Positions 17,388 to 26,350 of a DNA stretch of 64,000 bases are shown here, one piece after another. The stretch spans positions 1 to 64,000 of the forward strand of contig NZ_JAODIX010000001.1 in assembly GCF_026586675.1 (NCBI RefSeq), given 5' to 3'. Source of the stretch: Halorubrum yunnanense. Lineage in GTDB: Archaea > Halobacteriota > Halobacteria > Halobacteriales > Haloferacaceae. The position numbers and the translations under genes are program-made. The stretch's first letter is position 1, and each line of letters starts with the position of its first letter. Below the pieces are notes generated by a model. It was not told the origin of the DNA and searched no databases. It saw only the letters and a list, made by a program, of their open reading frames with translations.

Positions 17388-17723
17388 ATGGTGGGGGATG
17401 ACCTAATCACGGTGCTCGGGAACAAGTACAACACGAACATCCTGACGGCGACCGGCGACGCGATGTCCGCGCAGGACCTGAGCGACGAGCTCGACGTCCC
17501 GATCGCGACGTGTTACCGCCGCATAAACGAGCTCGAGGAGGCCGACCTGCTCGAGCTTCACGACCGCCCGCTCTCGGACGAGCATCGCCGCGTGAAGGTG
17601 TACCGCCGGAAGGTCGACGGCGTCGAGGTCGACTTCCGCGACGGGCTCACGGTGGAGGTCGAGGAGCGCTCCGCCGTGAAGAACCGGCTCGACGACGTGT
17701 GGCGCGACCTCTCCTCGAACTAG
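17388..17723 (+). CDS. ArsR-like winged-helix transcription regulator
   Basis: The 111-residue protein has a helix-turn-helix at about 22-60 (AQDLSDELDVPIATCYRRINELEEADLLE), then a beta wing and a short C-terminal helix. CTTTTAAG at about 17353-17360 is 28-35 bases before the ATG, so the mRNA is probably leaderless. The protein could bind DNA as a dimer; its target is unknown. Its divergent neighbour is a small membrane protein and the next gene downstream, on the other strand, is a KaiC-like ATPase. Confidence 0.85.
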   Translation: MVGDDLITVLGNKYNTNILTATGDAMSAQDLSDELDVPIATCYRRINELEEADLLELHDRPLSDEHRRVKVYRRKVDGVEVDFRDGLTVEVEERSAVKNRLDDVWRDLSSN

Positions 17724-17810
17724 TCCCGCTCGGCGACGCCCCCTCCCGCGCCGTCCGTGCGTCTCGATACCCGCCTCGGGTGCCGGCTTCCCCTCCCGAT
17801 CCGGTCCGCG

Positions 17811-18539
17811 TCAGAACGACGGCTCCTCGGACCGCCCCATCATGGAGAACCCGCCGGCCCCCTCGTGGACGGTGATCCCGCCCTCCCCGATCTCCATCGG
17901 GAAGATGTCGGTGTCGATGTCCTGTTTCCGCATCTTCGCCACCCAGACGTAGCGGTTGACGCCAGAGTCCGTGGGCGTCTGGATGAAGTAGATGTTCCCG
18001 TCCGTGAGGAAGTTCTCCAGCCCGACTTCGGTGTCCGGGAAGACGGCGCCCTGCTCGTTGATGAGCAGCGACGTCAGCCCGTTCGCCTTGAGGATGTCGG
18101 AGAACTTCAGGAGGTACGTTCGCTTCTCCTGTTCGGCGTCGAAGAAGAGCTGGAACATCGACAGCGAGTCGAGCACGAGTCGGTCGAACTCCCCGTCCTC
18201 GACCGTGTCGAGCAGGCGGTCGACCGCCGTCGAGAAGTCGGTCTCGCGCAGCATCTCTCGCTTGTCCAAGATCACGATGTCGCCGCTGTCGACGAGGTCG
18301 CCGAACTCCTCGAGACCGATCGACTCCGCGGCGCCGCGGATGTCCGCCTCGTCCTCTTCGAACGAGACGTACACGCCGCGCTCGTCGTGTTCCGTGACGC
18401 CGTGGTAGAGGTACTGGATCCCGAAGATGCTCTTGCCGGTCCCCGGGTTCCCGGAGACGAGCACCGTCGACCGCTCCGTGATGCCGCCGGTGAGGATCGA
18501 GTCGAGCCCCTCGACCCCGGTGGAGACGAGTTCTGACAT
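17811..18539 (-). CDS. KaiC/RAD55-family ATPase (signal transduction)
   Basis: 242 residues forming one KaiC domain: Walker A GNPGTGKS (30-37), a catalytic Glu pair in VSFEEDEAD, and a Walker B region around DRLVLDSLS. Haloarchaeal genomes encode many such proteins next to two-component regulators; this one is divergent from a HalX response regulator. I chose ATG 18539 because TTTATATACT (minus strand, 18563-18573) lies 26-30 bases upstream. Unlike ArlH it is not in the motility operon. Confidence 0.87.
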   Translation of the reverse strand: MSELVSTGVEGLDSILTGGITERSTVLVSGNPGTGKSIFGIQYLYHGVTEHDERGVYVSFEEDEADIRGAAESIGLEEFGDLVDSGDIVILDKREMLRETDFSTAVDRLLDTVEDGEFDRLVLDSLSMFQLFFDAEQEKRTYLLKFSDILKANGLTSLLINEQGAVFPDTEVGLENFLTDGNIYFIQTPTDSGVNRYVWVAKMRKQDIDTDIFPMEIGEGGITVHEGAGGFSMMGRSEEPSF

Positions 18540-18560
18540 TCGTCTCACCGTTGGCGACGG

Positions 18561-18574
18561 GAGTATATAAAAGA
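18561..18574 (-). promoter_or_regulatory. TATA box of the KaiC-like gene
   Basis: TTTATATACTC on the minus strand, centred about 28 bases before ATG 18539, indicates leaderless transcription. It shares the 100-base divergent gap with the HalX-side promoter. Confidence 0.6.
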
Positions 18575-18610
18575 CGATCCGACGCGACCGGGCATACCGA
18601 CGGCGACAGC

Positions 18611-18688
18611 TTTATTCCTCGACACGCCGCCCCTTCGTGTATGTCCGGTGAAGCGTCCCCCGTCGACCCCGGCGGTGATCGGCGGTGA
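18611..18688 (+). promoter_or_regulatory. Leaderless mini-ORF (15 codons) coupled to the HalX regulator
   Basis: TTTATT at 18611-18616 is 25-30 bases before ATG 18641. That ATG opens a 15-codon frame (MSGEASPVDPGGDRR) whose TGA overlaps the regulator's GTG as GTGA at 18685-18688. This implies a leaderless mRNA that begins with the mini-ORF and reaches the GTG by termination-reinitiation. No function of the peptide is implied. Confidence 0.55.
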
Positions 18689-19248
18689 GCGACCCCTCGG
18701 TCCTCGTCGTCGAAGACGAGCCCGACATCGCCGCGCTGTACTCTGGCTTCCTCGAGGAACGGTACCGCGTCGACCTCGCGGAGAGCGCCGCGGAGGCGAT
18801 CGACCGGGTCGACGCCGCCGTCGATGTGGTGCTTCTCGACCGCCGACTCCCGGACGGAAGTGGCGACGACGTACTCGAACACATCCGCGAGGCCGGCTAC
18901 GACTGCCGGGTCGCGATGGTCACGGCGGTCGAGCCCGACTTCGACATCATCGACATGGGGTTCGACCTCTACCTCACCAAACCCGTCAGCCGCTCGAAGC
19001 TGCTGACGGCAATCGAGACCCTCCTCACCCGCACCGAGTACGACGACCTCGTACAAGAGGCGGCGGCCCTCGCGAGCAAGCGCGCGGTGCTCAGCTCGCA
19101 GAAGCCCGCGGCCCAGCGCGAGAGCAACGAGGCCTACGCCGAGCTCGTCGAGCGGCTGGAGGAGCTTGACGACGACATCGACGACCTCGGCGAGTCGCTC
19201 TCCTCCGACGACTACCGCGCGATGTTCCGCGACCTCGGCGAGGCCTGA
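18685..19248 (+). CDS. Response regulator with HalX output domain
   Basis: 187 residues. The receiver domain (1-115) has E10-D11, phospho-acceptor D52 (VVLLDRRLPDGSG) and a Lys in LTKPVSRSKL. The C-terminal part (about 118-187) matches the HalX domain common in halophilic archaea: a helix with EYDDLVQEAAALASKRAVL, then SNEAYAELVERLEELD. GTG 18685 is the first start in frame that precedes the receiver fold. It is divergent from a KaiC-like ATPase, and its cognate kinase is not adjacent. Confidence 0.9.
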   Translation: MSDPSVLVVEDEPDIAALYSGFLEERYRVDLAESAAEAIDRVDAAVDVVLLDRRLPDGSGDDVLEHIREAGYDCRVAMVTAVEPDFDIIDMGFDLYLTKPVSRSKLLTAIETLLTRTEYDDLVQEAAALASKRAVLSSQKPAAQRESNEAYAELVERLEELDDDIDDLGESLSSDDYRAMFRDLGEA

Positions 19249-19465
19249 CGCGGCTTCGCTCGCGTCCCCGTTCCGTCCTCGGCCGCGCCCCCGTCGCCTT
19301 CTCGATCCGCCTAACGACACCCTCCCGTCGACGGAGATTCAGCCCGAACCCAACCGACTGCGCCCGGATCCCGAACGAAGTTTGAACGGATGTCGGCCCG
19401 ACTCTGCACCGATGTTGTCCGGTAGTTGAAAAATCTATATGCCCGCCATCGCCCTCGTTGAGATC

Positions 19466-19774
19466 ATGACGAGACACGACACGTGGCGATGGTTCCTGAC
19501 GACGAGCGGCGGACTCGTGACGCCGGCGCTCGCCGGTTGCCTCGGCGGGGGCGGAGCCGACGGCGACGTCACCGACGCCGTGTCGCTGTTCGACGCCGGG
19601 ACGGAGCCGAACGCGGAGCCACCCGGTACCGGTCCCGACCGGACGCTCGCGCAGGACGCGCCCGACCAGGGCGCCGACGAGGGCGGTACCGTGCGCCGGC
19701 TGGGCCGCGTTGACGACGGTCACGACTACCCCGCCGTCGAGGACGTGGTTCAAGTGACTGTGACCCCGACGTAG
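19466..19774 (+). CDS. Small putative lipoprotein, unknown function
   Basis: 102 residues starting MTRHDTWRWFLTTSGG with a hydrophobic stretch and a lipobox-like LAGC at about 25-28, followed by a Gly-rich linker. The rest is acidic, with no recognised domain. The start at 19466 is favoured because an AT-rich box AAATCTATAT (19431-19440) is 26-35 bases upstream; ATG 19439 would lie inside that box. The twin-Arg motif expected for a Tat lipoprotein is missing, so export route and even expression are uncertain. It ends three bases before the sulfite-oxidase-like gene, so they may be cotranscribed. Confidence 0.55.
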   Translation: MTRHDTWRWFLTTSGGLVTPALAGCLGGGGADGDVTDAVSLFDAGTEPNAEPPGTGPDRTLAQDAPDQGADEGGTVRRLGRVDDGHDYPAVEDVVQVTVTPT

Positions 19775-19777
19775 ATT

Positions 19778-21319
19778 ATGATGGACGTTACCGAACGACG
19801 AGACCGGGTGCTCGCGGCGGTGGCGGCCGGGATCGCCGGGGTCGCCGGCTCGTACCTCGTCACGGGGTGGTCGCCGTCGTTCGTCATCAGACCCGTCGAC
19901 CAGGCTATCGTCAACCTGACGCCGGGGCCGGTCGTGACGTTCGCCATCGAGACGCTCGGCGACGCGGGCCACCTGATCCACATCGCGATGGCGTTCGCGT
20001 TCGCGATCGGGCTGTTCGGTGCGGTCGCGTTCGCCGGGATCCGCCTCGCCGAACCCGCCGACCGGTCGCTGGTCGGCGCGGCGGCGACCGGCGCGGCGTC
20101 GTGGCTGCTCGCCGCCGGCCTGACCGGCGACCCGGCCCAGGCGCTGGGCGTGGCGCTCCCCGCGGCGGTCGTCGTCGTGGTCGCCGGGTCCGGCGCGTCG
20201 TCGGCCGGGCTCCAGTCGTCCGAGTCGGCGTCCGAGAGCGACTCTCCTGCGGTGGGGGCGTCGACGGCCGCCGTCGACGGGGTGCGTCGCCGGACGCTCG
20301 GGACCGTGGCGGGGGCGCTCGGGTTCGCCGCCGCGGCCGCCGTCGGTCGGCGATCGCTCGCGTCGGACGACGAGACCCTCGCCGACGCCCCGCGCTCCGA
20401 GGGCGCGACCGCGCGGCTTCGGGAGCTCGATTCGGCCTCGCTGGCGGTCGAGAGCGACGACCTTCACGGGATGGTGAGCCGGATCGGCGAGTTCTACAAC
20501 GTCGACATCGCGGAGTTCGATCCGGAGGTCACCGCGACCGAGTGGTCGCTGACGTTCACCGGCGAGACCGGCTCCGAGCGGACGGTGAGCTTCGACGAGC
20601 TGATCGACCGCCCGGTCGAACACCGCGCGGTGACGCTGCGGTGCGTCGGCGAGGACCTGAACGGCCGCAAGCTGGACAACGCCGTCTGGACGGGGACGCC
20701 GATCCGGCCGCTGCTCGAGTCCGTCGACCCGGAGGGCGACTGCAACTGCGCGATGTTGCGCGGCGAGGACGGCTACTACGTCCAGTTCCCGGTCGACGTG
20801 CTCGCCGAGGGGTTCCTCGCGTGGGGGATGAACGGCAGAGAGCTCCCGACCGGTCACGGCCACCCGGTCCGGGTGCTGATCCCGGGCCACTGGGGGGAGA
20901 CGAACGTGAAGTGGCTCTCGGAGATCGAGCTGCTGAACGTCGAGGAGGACGGGTACTGGGAGGAACGCGGTTGGGAGGGCACCGGCGAGGTGAAGACGGT
21001 CGCCAAGCTCTGGGACGAGGGGATCACCGAGCTCGACGACGGTCGGATCGAGCTCGCCGGCCACGCCTACGCCGGAACGCGCGGGATCGAGCGGGTCGAG
21101 GTCTCGACCGACGGCGGCGACTCCTGGACCGACGCGGCGCTCTCCGATCCGCTCCCCGACGGGGACGTCTGGCGGCAGTGGCGGCACGTCTTCGACCCCG
21201 GCGGCACGCACGAGGTCGTCGTCCGCGCGGTCGACGGCACGGGGGCCCGACAGCTCCGGGAGCCGTCGGACCCGTCGCCGACCGGCGCGTCCGGCTGGAT
21301 CCGGCGGACGGTCGGCTGA
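19778..21319 (+). CDS. Membrane-anchored sulfite-oxidase-family molybdoenzyme
   Basis: 513 residues. The N-terminal third has four hydrophobic segments (about 10-28, 50-62, 65-90 and 97-140). A twin-Arg-like VRRRTLGTVAGALGFAAAA (169-187) follows, and then a sulfite-oxidase-type molybdopterin domain. The molybdenum-ligand Cys is C289 (TLRCVGED), followed by WTGTPI and a HGHPVRVLIPGHWGETNVKW segment. The C-terminal 100 residues form the dimerisation/Ig-like domain (VSTDGGDSWTDA). The family oxidises sulfite or related substrates. The internal twin-Arg motif suggests the catalytic part is exported by Tat, which is an inference. The substrate cannot be read from sequence. Confidence 0.87.
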   Translation: MMDVTERRDRVLAAVAAGIAGVAGSYLVTGWSPSFVIRPVDQAIVNLTPGPVVTFAIETLGDAGHLIHIAMAFAFAIGLFGAVAFAGIRLAEPADRSLVGAAATGAASWLLAAGLTGDPAQALGVALPAAVVVVVAGSGASSAGLQSSESASESDSPAVGASTAAVDGVRRRTLGTVAGALGFAAAAAVGRRSLASDDETLADAPRSEGATARLRELDSASLAVESDDLHGMVSRIGEFYNVDIAEFDPEVTATEWSLTFTGETGSERTVSFDELIDRPVEHRAVTLRCVGEDLNGRKLDNAVWTGTPIRPLLESVDPEGDCNCAMLRGEDGYYVQFPVDVLAEGFLAWGMNGRELPTGHGHPVRVLIPGHWGETNVKWLSEIELLNVEEDGYWEERGWEGTGEVKTVAKLWDEGITELDDGRIELAGHAYAGTRGIERVEVSTDGGDSWTDAALSDPLPDGDVWRQWRHVFDPGGTHEVVVRAVDGTGARQLREPSDPSPTGASGWIRRTVG

Positions 21320-21410
21320 CGTGTCGCCTGCCGTCCCGCGATCGCTCCCTGGACCGTCCCGTCCGGGCCGAAACGACTTTCATCACCTACCCAACACACC
21401 AGTACGCCAG

Positions 21411-21692
21411 ATGGAAAAGGCCCTGTGGTACCTGTTCGTCGCGAGCCGCGGTGGCGCCAACAGGGTCCGGATCGTCCGGGAACTCCGCGCCCGCCCCCGG
21501 AACGCGAACGAGCTTGCGGAGGCACTGGACGTCGACTACAACACGATCACCCACCACCTCGATATGTTGCGAGATCACGACGTCGTCGAGCCGAGCGACC
21601 ACGACTACGGGAAGCTCTACTTCCTGACCGAGCGCTTCGAGCACCACGCGGAGACGTTCGAGGAGATCACGTCGGAGGTGGACGCCGAATGA
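21411..21692 (+). CDS. Winged-helix regulator (ArsR-like)
   Basis: 93 residues with a HTH at about 28-60 (NANELAEALDVDYNTITHHLDMLRDHDVVE) and a wing with YGKLYFLTERF. The start at 21411 (MEKALWYLF) follows an upstream non-conserved Arg/Pro stretch. Its stop overlaps the ATG of the next gene (ATGA), so the regulator and a small membrane protein are a two-gene operon, resembling the 16864/17388 pair. Confidence 0.87.
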   Translation: MEKALWYLFVASRGGANRVRIVRELRARPRNANELAEALDVDYNTITHHLDMLRDHDVVEPSDHDYGKLYFLTERFEHHAETFEEITSEVDAE

Positions 21693-21988
21693 ATCCCGCC
21701 ACGCCCACCGCGGTCGGCATCCTGATCACGGGCGTCAACAGCGCGCTGCTGGCGGTGTTGGCGGCGGTCTGGCTCGACAACTACCGCGAGTTCGGATCGA
21801 CGCTCCTCTTGGGACTGTTGGGGTTCAGCGCCGTCCTGCTGGTCGAGAACTTGGTCTCCATCGCCTTCTTTTTCAGCAGCATGCGGACGCTGTACGCGAT
21901 GGACCCGCTCGTCGGCCGAGTCGTGCTCGGGATGCGCGTGCTCGAACTGCTCGCGGTGTCGCTGCTGACGTACGCGACGCTGAAGTGA
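21689..21988 (+). CDS. Small four-helix membrane protein, unknown function
   Basis: 99 residues with hydrophobic segments at about 8-28, 36-62 and 78-97; short loops contain DNYREFG and MDPLVGR. It is translationally coupled (ATGA) to the winged-helix gene. Size and context match the protein at 16864, which suggests a regulator/membrane-sensor module, but sequence identity is not obvious by eye. Confidence 0.75.
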   Translation: MNPATPTAVGILITGVNSALLAVLAAVWLDNYREFGSTLLLGLLGFSAVLLVENLVSIAFFFSSMRTLYAMDPLVGRVVLGMRVLELLAVSLLTYATLK

Positions 21989-22038
21989 CCGGGACCGGAG
22001 CCCGTCGCGTTTCCGCGGTCGCGACGGCGTCCGCCGCC

Positions 22039-23487
22039 TCACGAGAGCTGTTCGCCGACGATCCGGTCGGCCGCCGCGAGGAAGGCGCCGCGCTCGTCGA
22101 TCGGGATCGTCGCGCCCGCGGCGACGTCGTGGCCGCCGCCGTCGCCCCCGACGGACTGACTCGCCTCCCGCATCACCGCCGAGAGGTCGAGTCCGCGTCG
22201 CACCAGGGCGTGTGAGCCCCGCGAGGACACCTTCAGCTCCTCGGCGCTCTCCTCCGCGAACGCGATCACGGGCTTCGACCCGTCGACCGCCGGCGAGCCG
22301 ATCGCCATCCCGGCGACGATGCCGACGATCGTCTCGCGGATCCGCGAGCCGGCGTCGAACCACTGGAGGTGTTCCTCGTCGGTGACGCCCTCCGCCTTCA
22401 CCCACTGGAGCCCCTCCGAGAGGTTCCGCCGATGGTTCCGGAGGAGCCGCCGCGCCTCGGCGAGCGCGTCGCCGCGGTCGCCGAGACACACCGCGAGGCC
22501 GACGTCGGCCCGCTCGTACCGGGCGGTGGCGTTGAGCAGGGTCGAGAACTCGCTGACGTCCCGCAGCTCCGTGCCCGGCTCCTCGTCCACCAGTGTGTAG
22601 GCGGTCCCGACGAGCGCCTCGATCCGGTCCGAAGGAACGCCGGAGGCGACCGCGCGGCGCATCAGCCCGGACGCCAGGACCTGTCGCTCCCCGGCGTCGA
22701 GGTCGACCCAGCGGCGCCACTCCCCGTCGCGTTTCACGTCGATATCGAGGTCGCTCAGGAAGGCGATCGCCCCTGCCTCGTCGTTCGAGATGCCGGGGAT
22801 CTTCACGTCGGAGGCGTACTCCAGCAGCTTCGGGAGCGGGCGGGTCTGTCTCCCGTACAGGTCCAGGTCGGTCCGCGTCTCGATCACCCCCGCGTCGACG
22901 CCGTCGGTGACGACGGCCTCGTTGGCGCCGACGAGCCCGCCGTCCGAGTCCTGCATGTCGCCGACCGCGCCGACGACCGCGAGCGCGGCGAGGTCGCGGT
23001 TGTCGCCGTCCGGGCCCTCCAGCGCCCGGGCGAGCACGTAGCTGGCGCCGGCGCCCGACAGCTCGCTCGCGCCGTTGATGCCCTCCAGCAGGGGATTGAG
23101 GTGGAACGCCGTCTCCCGGTCGGCCGGCTGGTGGTGGTCGGCGATCACGGGGACGAAGTCGCCGCGCTCCTCGTGGTCGGCGATGACGTCGAGCTGGCCG
23201 GAGCCGAAGTCGGTGAACAGCACCACGTCGAACTCGCGGGCGGCGATCCCCGCGATCGACTCGGCGTCCAGCTGCTTCTCGAAGACGACCTCGTGGTCGA
23301 TCCCGGCGCGCGCGAGCGCCGTCGAGGCGATCGCGCCGCTCGTCAGCCCGTCGGCGTCGATGTGGGACGCGAGCAGTACCCGGTCGGCGGCGCGGAGGCG
23401 GTCGGCGCAGGCGCTCGCGCGCTCGGAGAGGTCCGGCACGGGTGAGTCGGCGACTGCCATTACCTCCGTTGGCTCGCGATCGGACAT
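22039..23487 (-). CDS. DHH-family RecJ-like phosphoesterase/exonuclease
   Basis: 482 residues. The N-terminal DHH domain has SHIDADGLTS (metal-binding Asp pair), LFTDFGSGQ and IADHHQP (the DHH signature). A DHHA1-type C-terminal part includes GGGHDVAAG near 455-465. Archaeal relatives are single-strand exonucleases (RecJ-like, GAN/HAN-type) that act at the replication fork or in repair. Which sub-group this belongs to cannot be settled by eye. Confidence 0.85.
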   Translation of the reverse strand: MSDREPTEVMAVADSPVPDLSERASACADRLRAADRVLLASHIDADGLTSGAIASTALARAGIDHEVVFEKQLDAESIAGIAAREFDVVLFTDFGSGQLDVIADHEERGDFVPVIADHHQPADRETAFHLNPLLEGINGASELSGAGASYVLARALEGPDGDNRDLAALAVVGAVGDMQDSDGGLVGANEAVVTDGVDAGVIETRTDLDLYGRQTRPLPKLLEYASDVKIPGISNDEAGAIAFLSDLDIDVKRDGEWRRWVDLDAGERQVLASGLMRRAVASGVPSDRIEALVGTAYTLVDEEPGTELRDVSEFSTLLNATARYERADVGLAVCLGDRGDALAEARRLLRNHRRNLSEGLQWVKAEGVTDEEHLQWFDAGSRIRETIVGIVAGMAIGSPAVDGSKPVIAFAEESAEELKVSSRGSHALVRRGLDLSAVMREASQSVGGDGGGHDVAAGATIPIDERGAFLAAADRIVGEQLS

Positions 23488-23580
23488 AAACTCACGCTTC
23501 GGCGGGAGACGGCCGCTTACCGAACGGGTCGGCCCGTCGGCCTCGACACAGGCCGAGGCATCACTTGCCGTAACTGACGG

Positions 23581-23604
23581 TTATAGATACTTGAAGATAT
23601 ATAC
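23581..23604 (+). promoter_or_regulatory. metY promoter
   Basis: TTATAGATAC (23581-23590) is 24-33 bases ahead of ATG 23614 and a second AT-rich run GATATATA follows at 23596-23603. The first fits a TATA box of a leaderless message. Confidence 0.5.
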
Positions 23605-23613
23605 ACTACACAC

Positions 23614-24909
23614 ATGAAACGTGGGTTCAACACCCGGAGTCTCCACGCCGGCGCCGAGGTCGATCCGGCGACCGGGTCGCGGGCGACCCCGATCCACCAG
23701 ACGACCTCGTTCGCCTTCGACGACGCGGACACGGCGGCGGAGATGTACGCGCTCCGGGCGGAGGGCCATATCTACTCTCGGCTCTCCAACCCGACCGTGA
23801 GCGTCCTCGAGGACCGCATCGCCGACCTGTCGGGTGGGTCGGACGCGGTCGCGACCGGCTCGGGGATGGCCGCATTCGACGCGATCATGACCGTGCTCGC
23901 GAGCGCGGGCGACAACGTCGTCGCCAGCTCCGAAATGTACGGCGGCACGGCCGCGTACCTCACCAGCATCGCGAACCGCCGCGGGGTCGAGCCCCGGCTC
24001 GTCGACACGCTCGACTACGAGGCGTACGCGGACGTGATCGACGAGGACACCGCGTTCGTCCACGTGGAGACGGTCGCGAACCCCTCGCTCGTCACGCCGG
24101 ACTTCGAGCGGCTCGCCGAGATCGCCCACGACAACGCGGTCCCGCTCGTCGTCGACAACACGTTCGCGACCCCCTACCTCTCCCGGCCGTTCGAACACGG
24201 CGCCGACATCACATGGGAGTCGACGACGAAGTGGATCACGGGCAACGGGACGACCGTCGGCGGCGTCGTCGTCGACGGCGGGCAGTTCCCGTGGGACCAC
24301 CCGGACGCTGACTACGACGAGCTTGACGGCCAGTCGCCCGCCTACCCGATCGACTTCGTGGAGCAGTTCGGCGACGCCGCCTTCGCGAACGTCGCCCGCC
24401 AGCGCGGGGTACGCCCGACCGGCGGCCAGCAGTCCCCCTTCGACGCGTGGCAGACGATCCAGGGGCTCAACACGCTCCCGCTCCGGATGGAACGTCACTG
24501 CGAGAACGCCCGGGCCGTCGCCGAGTTCCTCCGCGACGACGACCGGGTCGACTGGGTGGCGTACCCGGGCTTCGAAGACCACCAGAGCCACGACAACGCC
24601 GACGAGTACCTCGACGGCTTCGGGGGAATGGTCACCTTCGGCGTCGACGGCGGCTACGAGGCCGCGAAGACGTTCTGCGAGTCGGTCGACCTGACGAGCT
24701 TCCTCGCGAACATCGGGGACGCGAAGACGCTCGTCATCCACCCCGCCTCGACGACCCACGCGCAGATGGACGAGACCCAGCAGCGCCTCGCCGGCGTCCA
24801 CCCGGAGATGCTCCGGCTCTCCGTCGGGATCGAGGACGCCGCCGACGTGATCGACGACCTCGACCGCGGCCTGGCGGCGGGCGAGCGCGCCGCCGGGGGT
24901 GAGCGATGA
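23614..24909 (+). CDS. metY: O-acetylhomoserine sulfhydrylase-type PLP enzyme (MetY)
   Basis: This Cys/Met-metabolism PLP enzyme makes homocysteine from O-acetylhomoserine and sulfide (or the related cystathionine reaction). The 431 residues show [26 protein letters not shown], the aspartate that holds the pyridine (VVDNTF, D181) and the PLP lysine K206 (STTKWITG). A mid-protein insertion and length near 430 fit MetY rather than MetB (about 380). The stop overlaps the ATG of metX (ATGA), so substrate and product enzymes are co-expressed. Confidence 0.94.
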   Translation: MKRGFNTRSLHAGAEVDPATGSRATPIHQTTSFAFDDADTAAEMYALRAEGHIYSRLSNPTVSVLEDRIADLSGGSDAVATGSGMAAFDAIMTVLASAGDNVVASSEMYGGTAAYLTSIANRRGVEPRLVDTLDYEAYADVIDEDTAFVHVETVANPSLVTPDFERLAEIAHDNAVPLVVDNTFATPYLSRPFEHGADITWESTTKWITGNGTTVGGVVVDGGQFPWDHPDADYDELDGQSPAYPIDFVEQFGDAAFANVARQRGVRPTGGQQSPFDAWQTIQGLNTLPLRMERHCENARAVAEFLRDDDRVDWVAYPGFEDHQSHDNADEYLDGFGGMVTFGVDGGYEAAKTFCESVDLTSFLANIGDAKTLVIHPASTTHAQMDETQQRLAGVHPEMLRLSVGIEDAADVIDDLDRGLAAGERAAGGER

Positions 24910-26189
24910 GCGCCACGCCCTCCGAGGAGGGCTCCGTCTCCCTCGGCGAGTTCACGTTCGAGTGCGGCCAGTCGGTCCCCGACCTCGAGATGGCCTACGA
25001 GACGCACGGGGAGTTCGACGGCGACAACGTCGTGCTGATCTGTCACGCGCTCACCGGGAGCCAGAACGTCGCGCGCTCGCCGTCGCCGGACCGGGACGCC
25101 GGCCAAGCCGGCCAGGCCCGCGCCTGGTGGGACGACATCGTCGGGCCGGGGAAGGCGATCGACACGACGGAGTACTTCGTCGTCTGCGCGAACGTCCCCG
25201 GCTCCTGTTACGGCACCACGGGGCCGACGAGCGAGCGACCCGCCGACCTCGACCTCCCCGACGAGCCCGACCACGACCGGTGGGGGACCGCGTTCCCGCC
25301 GGTGCAGGTCGAGGACTGGGCGCGCGCGCAGCGGCGCCTGCTCGACGAACTCGGCGTGGGGCGGCTCCGCGCCGTCGTCGGCGGGAGCGTCGGCGGGATG
25401 AACGTCCTGGAGTGGGCGAAGCGGTACCCGGACGACGTCGACCGGATCGTCGCCATCGCGACCGCCGGGCGGCTCGACGCGCAGTGCCTCGCGCTCGACG
25501 CGGTCGCCCGCCGCGCGATCCGCGCGGACCGGAACTGGAGCGGCGGCGACTACTACGACGCGGACCGCCCCTCGCCAGACGAGGGGCTCGCTTTGGCCCG
25601 CCAGACCGGGCACATCATGTACCTCTCGAAGGCGTCGATGGAGCGGAAGTTCGGCCGCCGCTCCGCCGGCCGCGACTCGCTGACTCGCGAGGAGGGCGAC
25701 CTCGGGCTGCCGCCGGAGCCGACGGCGGCGTTCTTCCCGTACCGCGAGGTGGAGTCGTACCTCGACTATCAGGCCGAGGGGTTCAGCGAGCGCTTCGACG
25801 CCAACAGCTACCTCTACCTCACGCGCGCGATGGACGAGTACGACCTCTCGGCCGGGCACGGTACCGACGCCGACGCGCTGGCCGCCTTCGAGGGCGAGGC
25901 GCTCCTGCTGAGCTTCACCGCCGACTGGCACTTCACCGTCGAGCAGTCCGCGTCGCTGGCGACCGCCTTCCGCGACCGCGACGTCCCCGTCGCGCACCAC
26001 GTGATCGACTCCGACCACGGCCACGACGCGTTCCTCGTCGAGCCCGAGCACGTCGGGCCGCCGCTCCGCGATTTCCTCGCGGAGGGCGTCGACGGCCGAG
26101 CGGTCTCAGACGACGGCGGCGAGGACGAGGAGTCCGCGCGCCCCGAGTCCGACCACGCGCCGGTGCACGCGAGCCTCTTCAGAGGATAG
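24906..26189 (+). CDS. metX: Homoserine O-acetyltransferase (MetX)
   Basis: MetX acetylates homoserine with acetyl-CoA, feeding MetY. This alpha/beta-hydrolase of 427 residues has the nucleophile elbow GGSVGGM (Ser161), [12 protein letters not shown] ahead of it, and a C-terminal [11 protein letters not shown] holding the catalytic Asp/His. The last 25 residues are acidic and probably disordered. It is coupled to metY. Confidence 0.95.
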   Translation: MSATPSEEGSVSLGEFTFECGQSVPDLEMAYETHGEFDGDNVVLICHALTGSQNVARSPSPDRDAGQAGQARAWWDDIVGPGKAIDTTEYFVVCANVPGSCYGTTGPTSERPADLDLPDEPDHDRWGTAFPPVQVEDWARAQRRLLDELGVGRLRAVVGGSVGGMNVLEWAKRYPDDVDRIVAIATAGRLDAQCLALDAVARRAIRADRNWSGGDYYDADRPSPDEGLALARQTGHIMYLSKASMERKFGRRSAGRDSLTREEGDLGLPPEPTAAFFPYREVESYLDYQAEGFSERFDANSYLYLTRAMDEYDLSAGHGTDADALAAFEGEALLLSFTADWHFTVEQSASLATAFRDRDVPVAHHVIDSDHGHDAFLVEPEHVGPPLRDFLAEGVDGRAVSDDGGEDEESARPESDHAPVHASLFRG

Positions 26190-26350
26190 CGGGCTCTTTT
26201 AAATGGTACCGTGCGGTCGGCGCGCGCCTCCGAGCGCCCTGACAAGGGCGCGAGGAGCGCGTGCGAGGGAGGCGGTGGGCCGGCGCGGCTCCGCCCGCGC
26301 CGGGCCGTCCGCCGAGGTTGGGGAGGCGTGAGGTGCGGTGCCGTGTGGGG
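26190..26350. repeat. GC-rich upstream module of composite repeat, copy 2
   Basis: After metX comes a short hairpin (GCGCCCT-GACA-AGGGCGC, 26232-26249), a longer GC hairpin around 26275-26304 (right arm CCGCGCCGG) and then GAGG(T/C)TGGGGAGGCGTGAGG leading into CTCAAAGGGGCAGC. The last two stretches also occur at copy 3 (37448-37510) but not at copy 1. Confidence 0.65.
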
